DNA of 64,000 nt. Origin: Belnapia moabensis DSM 16746. Lineage in GTDB: Bacteria > Pseudomonadota > Alphaproteobacteria > Acetobacterales > Acetobacteraceae. A program made the translations under genes and the position numbers. The stretch covers positions 141,058 to 205,057 of the forward strand of contig NZ_JQKB01000004.1 of assembly GCF_000745835.1 (NCBI RefSeq), given 5' to 3'. Shown piece after piece: positions 44,951 to 53,785 of this stretch (position 1 is the first letter of the stretch; each line of letters opens with the position of its first letter). The notes under the pieces are model-generated. The model was not told the DNA's origin. It worked only from the letters and a program-made list of their open reading frames with translations, and did no database searches.

Positions 44951-44975
44951 GGCGGCGACACCTTGGGTCGCCGCC
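44951..44975 (+). terminator. Hairpin after the GNAT gene
   Basis: GGCGGCGAC (44951-44959) pairs perfectly with GTCGCCGCC (44967-44975) across a 7-base loop, ten bases past the GNAT stop; GTGTTG follows rather than a T-run. The remainder of the gap to 45061 shows nothing else. Confidence 0.45.
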
Positions 44976-45061
44976 GTGTTGCCGGGGAGGCGGCTGCTGC
45001 GGCCGGCTTCGATGGCCCGGCGGTCGCGCTCGAGCCGGCTTTCGGTGAGGCGGGCCTGCCG

Positions 45062-46009
45062 TCAGCCGAAGCGCGCCTTGAGCCAGGTGGCGGCGGCGGC
45101 GACGGAGCGGCCGGCGGCGCCGACATGGCCGAGAGCGCGGAGGAAGCCATGCACCGTGCCGGGGAAGAGCTGCGTCTCCAGCGGGATGCCGGCGGCGCGG
45201 AGGGCCTCGGCCATGGCATGGTTCTCGTCGGCGAGCACATCGAGTTCGGCGATGTGCAGCAGGCAGGGCGGCAGGCCGGCGAGGTCGGCGCGGAGCGGGG
45301 CGGCGAGCGGGTTGAGCCTGTCGGCGGGTCGGGGAGCATAGGCGTTCCAGTAGAAGCGCATGCGCTCCTCGGTCAGGCCGTAACCGGTGGCGAATTCGCG
45401 GTAGCTCGGGCGGTCGAGGCGGCTGTCGAAGACGCCGTAGTTCAGCAGCAGGCCACGGAGGGGCACCGGGGCGCCGCCGTCGCGAAGCGAGAGGGCGAGG
45501 CCCATGGCGAGGTTGGCGCCGGCGGAATCGCCGCCGATCACGATGTGGCTCGGGTCGAGGCTCCAGACGGGACCGTCCGTGGCTATCCAGCGCAGGACGC
45601 CCTCGCATTCCTCGAGCGCCTGGGGGAAGACGGCTTCGGGGCTCAGCGCGTAATCCGGGCCGATGACGGCGCAGCCGGCGGCGGCGGCGTATTCACGCAT
45701 CAGCCGGTCATGCGTGTCGATGCTGTTCCAGACCCAGCCGCCGCCGTGCAGGTAGAGCAGCACGGGGTGGGGGCCGGGCCCCTCGGGCAGGTGGACGCGG
45801 CACTGGATGCGGCGGCCGCGGATGGGGAGCCAGCGGTCTCCGCTCACGGCGGGCACCGGGCCGCCGTCGGAGAGAGGGACGTTCAGCGCCTCGGTCAGGG
45901 CGCGGGGGCGGTCGAAGGGGAGTTCCAGGCGGATGGGCGGGTGGGCGGCGGCGCGTTCCTCCATCATCCGGTTGAAGGCCAGCATCTCAGGGTCGAGGCG
46001 GGGGTCCAT
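45062..46009 (-). CDS. Alpha/beta hydrolase, hormone-sensitive-lipase family esterase
   Basis: A 315-residue cytoplasmic esterase. The oxyanion motif HGGGW is at 88-92 and the nucleophile elbow GDSAG at 160-164 (Ser162). The acid lies in HIAELDVLADE (about 257) and the His in GTVHGFLRAL (about 288), so the triad is complete. It has an N-terminal cap (about 1-70) as usual in the family. Short acyl esters are the likely substrates. The gene stands alone, divergent from the Pat-like gene. Confidence 0.93.
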   Translation of the reverse strand: MDPRLDPEMLAFNRMMEERAAAHPPIRLELPFDRPRALTEALNVPLSDGGPVPAVSGDRWLPIRGRRIQCRVHLPEGPGPHPVLLYLHGGGWVWNSIDTHDRLMREYAAAAGCAVIGPDYALSPEAVFPQALEECEGVLRWIATDGPVWSLDPSHIVIGGDSAGANLAMGLALSLRDGGAPVPLRGLLLNYGVFDSRLDRPSYREFATGYGLTEERMRFYWNAYAPRPADRLNPLAAPLRADLAGLPPCLLHIAELDVLADENHAMAEALRAAGIPLETQLFPGTVHGFLRALGHVGAAGRSVAAAATWLKARFG

Positions 46010-46077
46010 GGGGCGTCTCCGGTAACCTTCCCTTATGGTTGCCGCTTCAGGCTTCCAGGTCCATGTTGCGGTGCACC

Positions 46078-48705
46078 ATGTCGATGATGATCACGCGCAG
46101 CCTCTCCCCCGGCTATCAGGCGAGTTCCCTGTTCCGGCCCCGGAGCTTGGTGCTGCTGGCGAACCCCGTGCAGCCGGAGGCGGCGGTCCTGGCCGCCAAT
46201 ATCGCCGCGGGCGGTTTCCAGGGGCGGGCCTATGCGGTGGGGATGGCGGTGCCGGGGCTGTTGCCGGCCGATTCGATCCAGGCGCTGCCGGAGGCGCCGG
46301 ATCTTGCCGTGCTCTGCCTGCCGCCCGCGGCGCTGGAGTCCGCGATGGCGGCGCTGGCGCGGCGGGGGTGCTTCGCCGCCATCGTGCCGGGGCCGGCGCC
46401 GGATCTGGCCGGCATGTCCGTGCGGACTGGGGTGCGGGCGCTGGGGCAGGGGAGCTTCGGCCTCTGCATCCCGGCGATCGGGCTGAATGCCTCGCTCTCG
46501 CATATGCCGCCGGCGCCGGGGCGGCTGGCGCTGGTGACGCAATCGGCGGCGCTGGCGCGGGCGGTGCTCGATTGGGCGGCGGCGGAGAAGCTCGGCTTCA
46601 GCCATGTGGTCGGCATCGGCGGCAATGCGACGCTCGGCTTCGCCGCCTCGCTCGATTGGCTGGCGCGGGATGCGGGGACGGGGGCGGTGCTGCTCGACCT
46701 CAGGCGCGTCAGGAACCGGCGGGCTTTCGTCTCGGCGGCGCGGGCAACGGCCCGAACGCGGCCGGTGATGGCGATCCGGGCCGGGGGGCGGAGCGGGGAT
46801 GCCTCGGGGCTGGCCGATGCGGTGATGGAGGCGGCGCTGCGCCGCGCCGGGGTGCTGCGGGTCTCAGGGCTCGAGGACCTGCTCTCGGCGGCGGAGACGC
46901 TGGCGCGTGTCAGGCTGCGGCCGGGGGTGCGGGAAGCACGGGTCGCCATCGTCACCAATGGGATCGGGCTCGGGCATCTGGCCGCCGATGCGGTGATCGC
47001 CGGGGGCGGGTGCCTGGCCGAGTTGCGGCCGGAATCGCTCGTCGCCTTCGGCATGCTGCTGCCGCCGGGATGGGTGGCAGGCAACCCGCTCTCGCTCGGG
47101 CCGGCGGCGGGGCCGCGGCTGGCCGAGGCGGCGGCGATGCTGGCCGGGCTGCCGGAGGTGGATGCGGTGCTCGCCCTGCATGCCCCGGCGCCGGGGGAAG
47201 CGCCGCCCGAGGCGGCAGATGCGGCGGCGGAGGCGATGATCGCCGCGGCGAAGACCGGGGCGGGGCGGGCGGCACCGATTCTCGTCGGCTGGGCCGGGCA
47301 GGCGACGGCCGGGCGGCAGCGGCAGCGGATGGCGGAGGCGGGGCTTGCCGTCTTCGCCACGCCCGAGGCGGCGGCGCGGGGGGCGATGCATCTGACCGCC
47401 GATCGGCGGAACAGGGCGGCGGCGGCGGAGCTGCCTTCGCGCGAGGTGCTGGACCTTGCGCCAGACCGGGCGGCGGTGCGGCGCATCCTCGCCCTGGCGC
47501 GGGCGGCAGGGCGGCGGGCGCTGACGGCGGAGGAGGCGCTCGGCGTGCTCGCCGCCTATGGAGTCCCGACGGTGCCGGGGCGCCATGCCGAGGGGCCGGC
47601 GGAGGCGGCGGATGCGGCCGCCATGCTCGGCTTCCCGGTGGTGCTGAAGGTTCTCAGCCCGGACCTGCCGCACAAGAGCGATGTCGGCGGCGTGGTGACC
47701 GACCTCGCCAGCCCGGGCGCGGTGCGGGCGGCGGCGGAGGCGATGCTGGCGCGCATCCGGGCGGTGCGGCCGGAAGTGCAGGTCGACGGGCTGCTGGTGC
47801 AGCGGCAGGCGGCGCGGGCGCTGGAGCTGCGCCTCAGGCTTGGCGAGGATGCGATGTTCGGGCCCTGGATCGGCTTCGGCCAGGGGGGGACGGCGGCCGA
47901 TCTCGCGGCTGACGAGGCGCATGACCTGCCACCGCTCAACCTGGCGCTGGCGGACCAGTTGATCGGCCGCTCGCGCACATCGCGGCTGCTGGGCGGCTTC
48001 CGTGACCATCGCCCGGCGGACCGGGGAGCGGTGGCGGAGGCGCTGGTGCGGCTGTCGCAGATCGCGGTCGATTTCCCGGAGGTCGCGGGGCTCACGGTCA
48101 ACCCGCTCTTCGCCGATGCCCAAGGAGTGCTGGCTGTCGATGCGAAGCTGGCGCTGCGGCCGGCGGGCGAGGCTGGGGAGCTGGCGATCCCGCCTTACCC
48201 GGCGGAGCTGGAGCGGCCGTTCCACGCCCGGTCGGGTGAGGTGCTGGCCATCCGCCCGATCCGGCCGGAGGATGCGGCGGCGCTGGGTGAGGCCTTCCGG
48301 CGCCTCGACCCTGAGGACATCCGGCGGCGCTTCTTCTCGCCGCTGCGGGAGATGTCGCCGGCGCTGACGGCCCGCCTCACCCAGATCGACTATGACCGGG
48401 AGATGGCCTTCATCGGCTGCGACGAGGCCGGGGCGATCCGTGGCGTGGCACGGCTCATCCGCGACCCGGTGGCACCGGCGGCGGAATTCGCGGTGATCGT
48501 CGAGCCGGCTATGAAGGGGCAGGGGCTCGGGCGCCACCTGATGGAGCGGCTGTTCGAATGGGGCCGCGCCGTGGGGGTGACGGAAGTCGCTGGCCAGGTC
48601 CTGGCCGATAACCGGCCAATGCTGGCCTTCGTCCGCAAACTCGGCTTCAGCCTCCGGCGCTCGCCGGAGGAGGAGGATGTGATGGAGGCGCGGCTGGCGT
48701 TGTGA
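46078..48705 (+). CDS. Pat-like acyl-CoA synthetase (NDP-forming type) fused to GNAT
   Basis: About 875 residues. Order: CoA-binding Rossmann domain (about 10-120, LFRPRSLVLLANP), two succinyl-CoA-ligase-like domains (about 140-440), ATP-grasp subdomain (about 480-700, FPVVLKVLSPDLPHKSDVGGV), and a C-terminal GNAT (about 715-870) with motif A EPAMKGQGLGRHLMERLFEWG. Protein acetyltransferases Pat/YfiQ share this plan and acetylate acyl-CoA synthetases, using the synthetase-like part as a sensor. The start is uncertain among ATGs at 46063, 46078, 46084 and 46087. Its stop abuts that of the convergent XRE gene. Confidence 0.9.
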   Translation: MSMMITRSLSPGYQASSLFRPRSLVLLANPVQPEAAVLAANIAAGGFQGRAYAVGMAVPGLLPADSIQALPEAPDLAVLCLPPAALESAMAALARRGCFAAIVPGPAPDLAGMSVRTGVRALGQGSFGLCIPAIGLNASLSHMPPAPGRLALVTQSAALARAVLDWAAAEKLGFSHVVGIGGNATLGFAASLDWLARDAGTGAVLLDLRRVRNRRAFVSAARATARTRPVMAIRAGGRSGDASGLADAVMEAALRRAGVLRVSGLEDLLSAAETLARVRLRPGVREARVAIVTNGIGLGHLAADAVIAGGGCLAELRPESLVAFGMLLPPGWVAGNPLSLGPAAGPRLAEAAAMLAGLPEVDAVLALHAPAPGEAPPEAADAAAEAMIAAAKTGAGRAAPILVGWAGQATAGRQRQRMAEAGLAVFATPEAAARGAMHLTADRRNRAAAAELPSREVLDLAPDRAAVRRILALARAAGRRALTAEEALGVLAAYGVPTVPGRHAEGPAEAADAAAMLGFPVVLKVLSPDLPHKSDVGGVVTDLASPGAVRAAAEAMLARIRAVRPEVQVDGLLVQRQAARALELRLRLGEDAMFGPWIGFGQGGTAADLAADEAHDLPPLNLALADQLIGRSRTSRLLGGFRDHRPADRGAVAEALVRLSQIAVDFPEVAGLTVNPLFADAQGVLAVDAKLALRPAGEAGELAIPPYPAELERPFHARSGEVLAIRPIRPEDAAALGEAFRRLDPEDIRRRFFSPLREMSPALTARLTQIDYDREMAFIGCDEAGAIRGVARLIRDPVAPAAEFAVIVEPAMKGQGLGRHLMERLFEWGRAVGVTEVAGQVLADNRPMLAFVRKLGFSLRRSPEEEDVMEARLAL

Positions 48706-49584
48706 TCAGGCGGCGCGGGTGGCGGAGATGAGTTCGCGCACCCGGGCGGCGGCGGCGGCGCCCTTCAGCGCGTCGCGCCACGCGGTTTCGGCGACGCGCT
48801 GATGGACGGAGATGGCCTCGTCCGCCGCGGTGATCATGGCGACGCCGAGTCCGGCCGTCGGCGGCGCATCGGGCGGGAAGGGGCTGCCGACGACATGAGC
48901 GCGGTCGCGGCCGCGCAGCACGATGAAGGCGCCTGCGGGATCCGGCCCCGAGGTGAGGCCGAGCTGCAGGCCAATGGGCACGCTCTCCATCATGGTGGCG
49001 ATGCTCTCCGCCTCGGCCTGGGCGGCGGCGCGGCAGCGAGAGCGGGTGCGCTCCGAGAGCGGGATGCCGGCAGCGACGCCATCCTGCAGGAAGCGGCGTA
49101 GCGAGGCTTCCGACAGGATGCCAATGATGTTGGGACGGCGCTGCTGATGCAGCTTCTTGCGGGCGGTGAGCAGGCCTAGCGCCTGGTCGGCCATGGAGCG
49201 GGCGGGGACGCGGTCGGGCGCGGCGTCGGCCGCCTCGGTCCAGGCCTCGGTCAGGGCTCCTTCGAAGGCGTCGGTCGAGACCTGGTAGCAGAGGGCGCCC
49301 CCGACCATGAGGATTTGGTCGGCCTGTTCCTCGACCTGCCGCAGCCGCTCCTGGAAGGCGACGGGGCGGGAGAAATATTCGACGCCGATCCCGAGCAGGG
49401 AGAGAGGCGAGATCTTCAGCAGTTCGGCGAGGCGCCGGATCGTGTCCAGCTTGATGACCTCGCCCTTTTCGTAGCGGTAGAGGGCGGCGCGGGAGACGCC
49501 GAGGCGGGCCGCGATCTCTTCCGCCCTGAGGCCCGATTCCAGGCGATAGGCCCGCAATTGCTGCCCGATATCCGCAAACCGCAT
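48706..49584 (-). CDS. XRE-family regulator with a large C-terminal sensory region
   Basis: A 292-residue regulator. The ATG at 49584 gives MRFADIGQQLRAYRLESGLRAEEIAARLGVSRAALYRYEKGE, a Cro/C1-type HTH (about 5-60). The remaining 230 residues lack a domain I recognise; they contain PNIIGILSEASLRRFLQDGV and an Ala-rich helical end. It is cytoplasmic. The 237 bases upstream include an AT-rich stretch (49640-49700) likely to contain its promoter. It is convergent with the Pat-like gene and could link it to carbon status, but nothing shows that directly. Confidence 0.88.
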   Translation of the reverse strand: MRFADIGQQLRAYRLESGLRAEEIAARLGVSRAALYRYEKGEVIKLDTIRRLAELLKISPLSLLGIGVEYFSRPVAFQERLRQVEEQADQILMVGGALCYQVSTDAFEGALTEAWTEAADAAPDRVPARSMADQALGLLTARKKLHQQRRPNIIGILSEASLRRFLQDGVAAGIPLSERTRSRCRAAAQAEAESIATMMESVPIGLQLGLTSGPDPAGAFIVLRGRDRAHVVGSPFPPDAPPTAGLGVAMITAADEAISVHQRVAETAWRDALKGAAAAARVRELISATRAA

Positions 49585-49783
49585 CCTAGCCTCCGGCTTC
49601 CCACACCTTGCCATCCTGGCGAAGTGATTCGACCATAGAATGGTTAGGTTTTTGAGAAGATATCTCGCGCCCCGCATGGGACTCGCAAAAAAACCTTGCC
49701 CGCCTCTCCTGACGAAATCAAGTCGTGGCGACTTTTGCGACATGTTCATACATGGCGCAAGCGCATGGGATGTGGGCCAGGAA

Positions 49784-49810
49784 GGCCGCACACGCATAGC
49801 GCGTGCGGCC
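49784..49810 (-). terminator. Hairpin after the hyi-glxR operon
   Basis: GGCCGCAC (49784-49791) pairs with GTGCGGCC (49803-49810); three further pairs extend the stem past one mismatch. On the reverse strand it lies 11 bases after the glxR stop and is followed by TTCCT. Confidence 0.5.
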
Positions 49811-49821
49811 AAGTGGCTTGT

Positions 49822-50709
49822 TCAGCCGGCGTCAGGGGCCACGGGGTGGGCGGCCATGGTCTCCAGCGCCTTCACCAGCCCGGAATGGTCGAGCTGGCCG
49901 CCGCCGGCGGCGATGCAGGCGGAGAAGAGCTGCTGGGTGGCGGCGGTGTTGGGAAGCGCCACGCCGAGCTCCTTCGCCGAGGTCAGGGCGAGGTTCAGGT
50001 CCTTCTGGTGCAGGACGATGCGGAAGCCGGGGTTGAAGGTCCGCTTGATCATCCGCTCGCCATGGAGTTCTAGGATGCGGGAGGTGGCGAGGCCGCCCAT
50101 CAGCGCCTGACGCACCTTGGCCGGGTCGGCGCCGGCCTTGCTGGCGAAGACCAGGGCCTCGCCTACCGCCTCGATCGTGAGGGCGACGATGATCTGGTTG
50201 GCGACCTTGGTCGTCTGGCCGGCGCCGTTCGGGCCGACGAGGGTGATGTTCTTGCCCATCGCCTCGAACAGGGGCTTGGCGCGGGCGAAGGCCGCCTCTT
50301 CGCCGCCGACCATGATGGTGAGGCTCGCCTGCTTGGCGCCGACTTCGCCGCCGGAGACAGGGGCGTCGAGGTAGTCGGCGCCCAGGGTGTTCACCTTCTC
50401 GGCGAAGGTCTTGGTGGCGGTCGGGCTGATCGAGGACATGTCGATGACCAGCTTGCCCTGCGACAGGCCCGCCGCGACGCCGCCGGGGCCGAAGAGGACG
50501 GCTTCCACATCGGGGGTGTCAGGCACCATCAGGATGATGACCTCGGCGGCCTTGGCCACCGCCGTCGCGTCCGCCACGACGGTGAAGGCAGCGCGGGACT
50601 CGCCATCGAGGCTCTTGCGCTCCGGGACGATGACCTCGTGGCCGGCGGTCTTGAGGTGGCCGGCCATGGGCTTGCCCATGATGCCGAGGCCGATGAAGCC
50701 GATCTTCAT
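49822..50709 (-). CDS. glxR: 2-hydroxy-3-oxopropionate (tartronate semialdehyde) reductase
   Basis: A 295-residue beta-hydroxyacid dehydrogenase. The ATG at 50709 gives MKIGFIGLGIMGKPMAGHLKTAGH, the NAD(P)-binding Rossmann motif. The substrate motif YLDAPVSGGEVGAKQASLTIMVGG and catalytic Lys in GAGQTTKVANQI are present. It reduces tartronate semialdehyde to glycerate. It lies 23 bases after hyi on the same strand, and the pair matches the glyoxylate/glycerate pathway; glyoxylate carboligase (gcl) is not in the window. Confidence 0.93.
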   Translation of the reverse strand: MKIGFIGLGIMGKPMAGHLKTAGHEVIVPERKSLDGESRAAFTVVADATAVAKAAEVIILMVPDTPDVEAVLFGPGGVAAGLSQGKLVIDMSSISPTATKTFAEKVNTLGADYLDAPVSGGEVGAKQASLTIMVGGEEAAFARAKPLFEAMGKNITLVGPNGAGQTTKVANQIIVALTIEAVGEALVFASKAGADPAKVRQALMGGLATSRILELHGERMIKRTFNPGFRIVLHQKDLNLALTSAKELGVALPNTAATQQLFSACIAAGGGQLDHSGLVKALETMAAHPVAPDAG

Positions 50710-50732
50710 ATGTGGCTGATCCTTTTCTCTGG

Positions 50733-51515
50733 TCAGGACTTGTAGGGGGCGAACCAGCCGAGGCCGGCCTCGGTCTCGCCCTTGGGGCGGTACTCGCAGC
50801 CGATCCAGCCGCGGAAGCCAAGCTGGTCGATCGCCTGGAAGACGAAGGGCCAGTTGACCTCGCCGGTGCCGGGCTCGTTGCGGCCCGGATTGTCGGCCAC
50901 CTGCATGTGCGCGATCAGCGGCATGTGGCGCTCGGCGGTCTTCACCAGGTCGCCCTCGGTGATCTGGCAGTGGTAGAGGTCGAACTGCAGGCCGAGCCGC
51001 GCCGGGCCGCCCACCGCGTGGATGATGGCGGCCGCCTCGTCGGTGGTGTTGAGGAAGAAGCCGGGGATGTCGCGATGGTTGATCGGTTCGATCACCGGCA
51101 GCACGCCGGCCTTGCCGCATTCCTCGGCGGCCCAGGCGAGGTTGGCGGCATAGACCGAGAGCAGCGTGTCGCGCGCGACGCCGGCGGGCGTGAGGCCGGC
51201 CATGAGATGGAGCCGGGGGCAGGCGAGGGCGGCGGCGTAGTCGAGGGCGCGCTTCACCCCCTCGCGGAACTCGGCCTGGCGGCCGGGCAGGGCGGCTTGG
51301 CCGCGCTCGCCGGCCGCCCAGTCGCCGGGTGGGGCATTGAACAACACCTGGGAGAGACCGCTGTCCTTCAGCCGCGTGGCGATCTCGGCGGCGGGGAAGT
51401 CATAGGGGAAGAGGAATTCCACCGCCTCGAAGCCGGCCGCCCGGGCTCGGGCGAAGCGGTCGAGGAAGGGCACCTCGTTGAACATCATCGACAGGTTGGC
51501 GGCAAAGCGCGGCAT
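50733..51515 (-). CDS. hyi: Hydroxypyruvate isomerase
   Basis: A 260-residue TIM-barrel enzyme (AP endonuclease 2 superfamily) interconverting hydroxypyruvate and tartronate semialdehyde. It begins MPRFAANLSMMFNEVPFLDRFARARAAGFEAVEFLFPYD, characteristic of Hyi. Metal-site segments VIEPINHRDIPGFFLN, GLQFDLYHCQITEGD and HMQVADNPGRNEPGTGEVNW are intact. It is first in a two-gene unit with glxR and diverges from the AI-2E transporter gene. Confidence 0.95.
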   Translation of the reverse strand: MPRFAANLSMMFNEVPFLDRFARARAAGFEAVEFLFPYDFPAAEIATRLKDSGLSQVLFNAPPGDWAAGERGQAALPGRQAEFREGVKRALDYAAALACPRLHLMAGLTPAGVARDTLLSVYAANLAWAAEECGKAGVLPVIEPINHRDIPGFFLNTTDEAAAIIHAVGGPARLGLQFDLYHCQITEGDLVKTAERHMPLIAHMQVADNPGRNEPGTGEVNWPFVFQAIDQLGFRGWIGCEYRPKGETEAGLGWFAPYKS

Positions 51516-51651
51516 GGTCCCCCTCCCACTGGATACAAGCTGCTATAGCAGTCGCGGCGCAAGCTACCGGGGCGCGGCGGCGCTGGCTACTGGCGCCAGG
51601 GCGATCCCGGGGAGGGATGCGCCGCCCCCTCGGGGATGATACGGAGCGGCC

Positions 51652-52734
51652 ATGACCGACCGACGCATCCAGTCCGAGCGCTTCACTCCCGCCGCCCTGC
51701 TCGGCCTGCTCGCGGCCCTCGCGCTGGCCGTGGGCTGCCTGCTGGTGCTCCGGCCCTTCCTCTCCTCGCTGCTCTGGGCGGCGATCCTCGTCTTCTCGAC
51801 CTGGCCGGCCTACCGGATGCTGCGGGAACGGACGGGGCTGTCGCCCGGCCTCGCCGCCGGGGTGATGGTAACGGCGGAATTCCTGCTGATCGGGCTGCCG
51901 CTGGTCTTCGCCACGCCGACGAAGCGCGAGGATGTGGAGGGGCTTCGCCATGCGGTGGAGACCTTCCTGACCCAGGGCATGCCCGGGCTCGGCACCTGGC
52001 TCGGCAACCTGCCTCTTATCGGCGCCTACCTCGCCGAGTATGTGGAGGGGGTGGATTTCGGCCTGTCGGGCCTCGCCGAGATGGTTGGCCCCTATGCGGG
52101 GACGCTGGCGCAGAATGCGCTGGCGGTGCTGCTGGCGGTGCTCTCCGGCATCGCCGAACTGCTGGTGGCGATCTTCCTCGCCTTCTTCCTCTACCGGGAC
52201 GGACCCTCCATTGCCCGGCGGAGCGAGGCGGCGCTGCAGCGGCTGGCCGGGGACCGAACGCGGCGCCTGGTGGCGTTGACCGGGGACGTGACCCGGGGGG
52301 TGGTCTATGGGCTGCTCGGCACCGCCCTGGTGCAGGGGTTGATGACGGCCTTCGGCCTTTGGATTTCCGGCGTGCCGCGGCCGGTGCTGCTGGGCGTGGT
52401 GGCGGGTGTCATCTCCATCATGCCGGTCGGGGCGCCGCTTATCTGGATCCCGGCGACGCTCTGGCTGTTCAGCCAGGGCTCGACGGGCTGGGCGATCTTC
52501 CTTGGGCTCTACGGGGCCTTCGGCATCAGCAGCGCGGACAATGTGATCCGGCCCTGGCTGATCTCGAGGGGGGCCGATCTGCCGTTGCTGCTGACCTTGC
52601 TGGGCGCGCTGGGCGGGGTGTTTGCCTTCGGCTTCCTTGGCCTGTTCCTGGGGCCGGTGCTGCTCGCCGTCGGGTTCACCTTGTTGAAGGATTGGGCGAC
52701 CGAAGGGGCAGAAGGGAGCGGAAGGACCGGCTGA
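51652..52734 (+). CDS. AI-2E/PerM-family membrane transporter
   Basis: A 360-residue protein with about eight TM segments. It starts with ALLGLLAALALAVGCLLVLRPFLSSLLWAAILVFSTWPAY; the family motif FFLYRDG occurs near residue 185, and the C-terminal block includes LGVVAGVISIMPVGAPLIWIPATLWLF and DNVIRPWLIS. Family members export AI-2 or act as Na+/H+ exchangers; the substrate is unknown here. It is monocistronic, 64 bases before the ABC operon. Confidence 0.92.
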   Translation: MTDRRIQSERFTPAALLGLLAALALAVGCLLVLRPFLSSLLWAAILVFSTWPAYRMLRERTGLSPGLAAGVMVTAEFLLIGLPLVFATPTKREDVEGLRHAVETFLTQGMPGLGTWLGNLPLIGAYLAEYVEGVDFGLSGLAEMVGPYAGTLAQNALAVLLAVLSGIAELLVAIFLAFFLYRDGPSIARRSEAALQRLAGDRTRRLVALTGDVTRGVVYGLLGTALVQGLMTAFGLWISGVPRPVLLGVVAGVISIMPVGAPLIWIPATLWLFSQGSTGWAIFLGLYGAFGISSADNVIRPWLISRGADLPLLLTLLGALGGVFAFGFLGLFLGPVLLAVGFTLLKDWATEGAEGSGRTG

Positions 52735-52798
52735 CACCCTTTCGTCACGCAAGGCCGCGGCCTATAGGGGCGGAAAAGCCCGCAGGGACGGCCCCCGA

Positions 52799-53782
52799 AT
52801 GCTTGCCTTCATCATCTCGCGCATCCTCCAGGCCTTGCCGGTCATGGCGGTGGTGGCGCTGATCAGCTTCGCCATGTTCGCCTATGTCGGCGACCCGGTG
52901 GCGATCATGCTCGGCCAGGACTTCACCGAGCAACAGCGGCAGGCGCTGGTGGCGAGCCTCGGGCTCGACCAGCCCTTCTTCGTGCAGTTCGGCAAATTTA
53001 TCTGGAATGCGTTGCATGGGGAGTTCGGCCTCTCCTACCGCCTGTCGCGACCGGTCGCCGAGCTGATCGAGGAGCGGGCGCCGGCGACGCTGGAACTGGC
53101 CTTCTGCGCCGCGCTGGTCTCGCTCTGCATCGGCGTGCCGATGGGGGTCTATACCGGGCTCTACCGGAATTCCTGGCTGAGCCGCTTCTTCCTCACCTTC
53201 AGCCTGATCGGCGTCTCGCTGCCGACCTTCCTGATCGGCATCCTGCTGATCCTTGTCTTCTCGGTCTGGCTCGGCTGGCTGCCGAGCTTCGGGCGGGGGG
53301 ATACGGTGCAGCTCGGCTGGTGGAGCACAGGGCTGCTGACCGTCTCGGGGCTCAAGGCGCTGGTGCTGCCCTCGGTCACGCTCGGGATGTTCCAGCTGAC
53401 GCTCATCATGCGGCTGGTCAGGGCGGAGATGCTGGAGGTGCTGCGGACGGACTACATCAAATTCGCCAGGGCGCGAGGCCTGGCGAACCGGGCGATCAAT
53501 TTCGGCCATGCGCTGAAGAACACGCTGGTGCCGGTGATCACAGTCGCCGGGTTGCAGCTCGGCGGCATCATCGCCTTCGCCATTGTTACCGAGACGGTGT
53601 TCCAGTGGCCGGGGATGGGGCTGCTCTTCATCCAGTCGGTGAACTCCGCCGACATCCCGGTGATGGCGGCCTATCTGATGCTGATCGCGCTGGTCTTCGT
53701 CACCATCAACCTGGTGGTCGACCTGCTCTACTACGCCGTGGACCCGAGGCTTCGGGTCGGTGGCGCGAAGCGGGGGCACTGA
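52799..53782 (+). CDS. ABC transporter permease, DppB/OppB type
   Basis: A 327-residue inner-membrane permease with six TM segments, starting MLAFIISRILQALPVMAVVALISF. The ABC-interaction (EAA) loop reads YIKFARARGLANRAINFGHALKNTLVPVIT. It is the first gene of a four-gene operon for uptake of a peptide, nickel or similar substrate. A weak promoter (TTTCGT, 17 bases, TATAGG) lies just upstream. The periplasmic binding protein that usually comes first is absent. Confidence 0.94.
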   Translation: MLAFIISRILQALPVMAVVALISFAMFAYVGDPVAIMLGQDFTEQQRQALVASLGLDQPFFVQFGKFIWNALHGEFGLSYRLSRPVAELIEERAPATLELAFCAALVSLCIGVPMGVYTGLYRNSWLSRFFLTFSLIGVSLPTFLIGILLILVFSVWLGWLPSFGRGDTVQLGWWSTGLLTVSGLKALVLPSVTLGMFQLTLIMRLVRAEMLEVLRTDYIKFARARGLANRAINFGHALKNTLVPVITVAGLQLGGIIAFAIVTETVFQWPGMGLLFIQSVNSADIPVMAAYLMLIALVFVTINLVVDLLYYAVDPRLRVGGAKRGH

Positions 53783-53785
53783 GCG

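Noticed and set aside
46039..46077. TTG 46039 as start of the Pat-like gene
   Set aside because: No ribosome binding site; extra residues are not family-like, and ATG codons follow closely.
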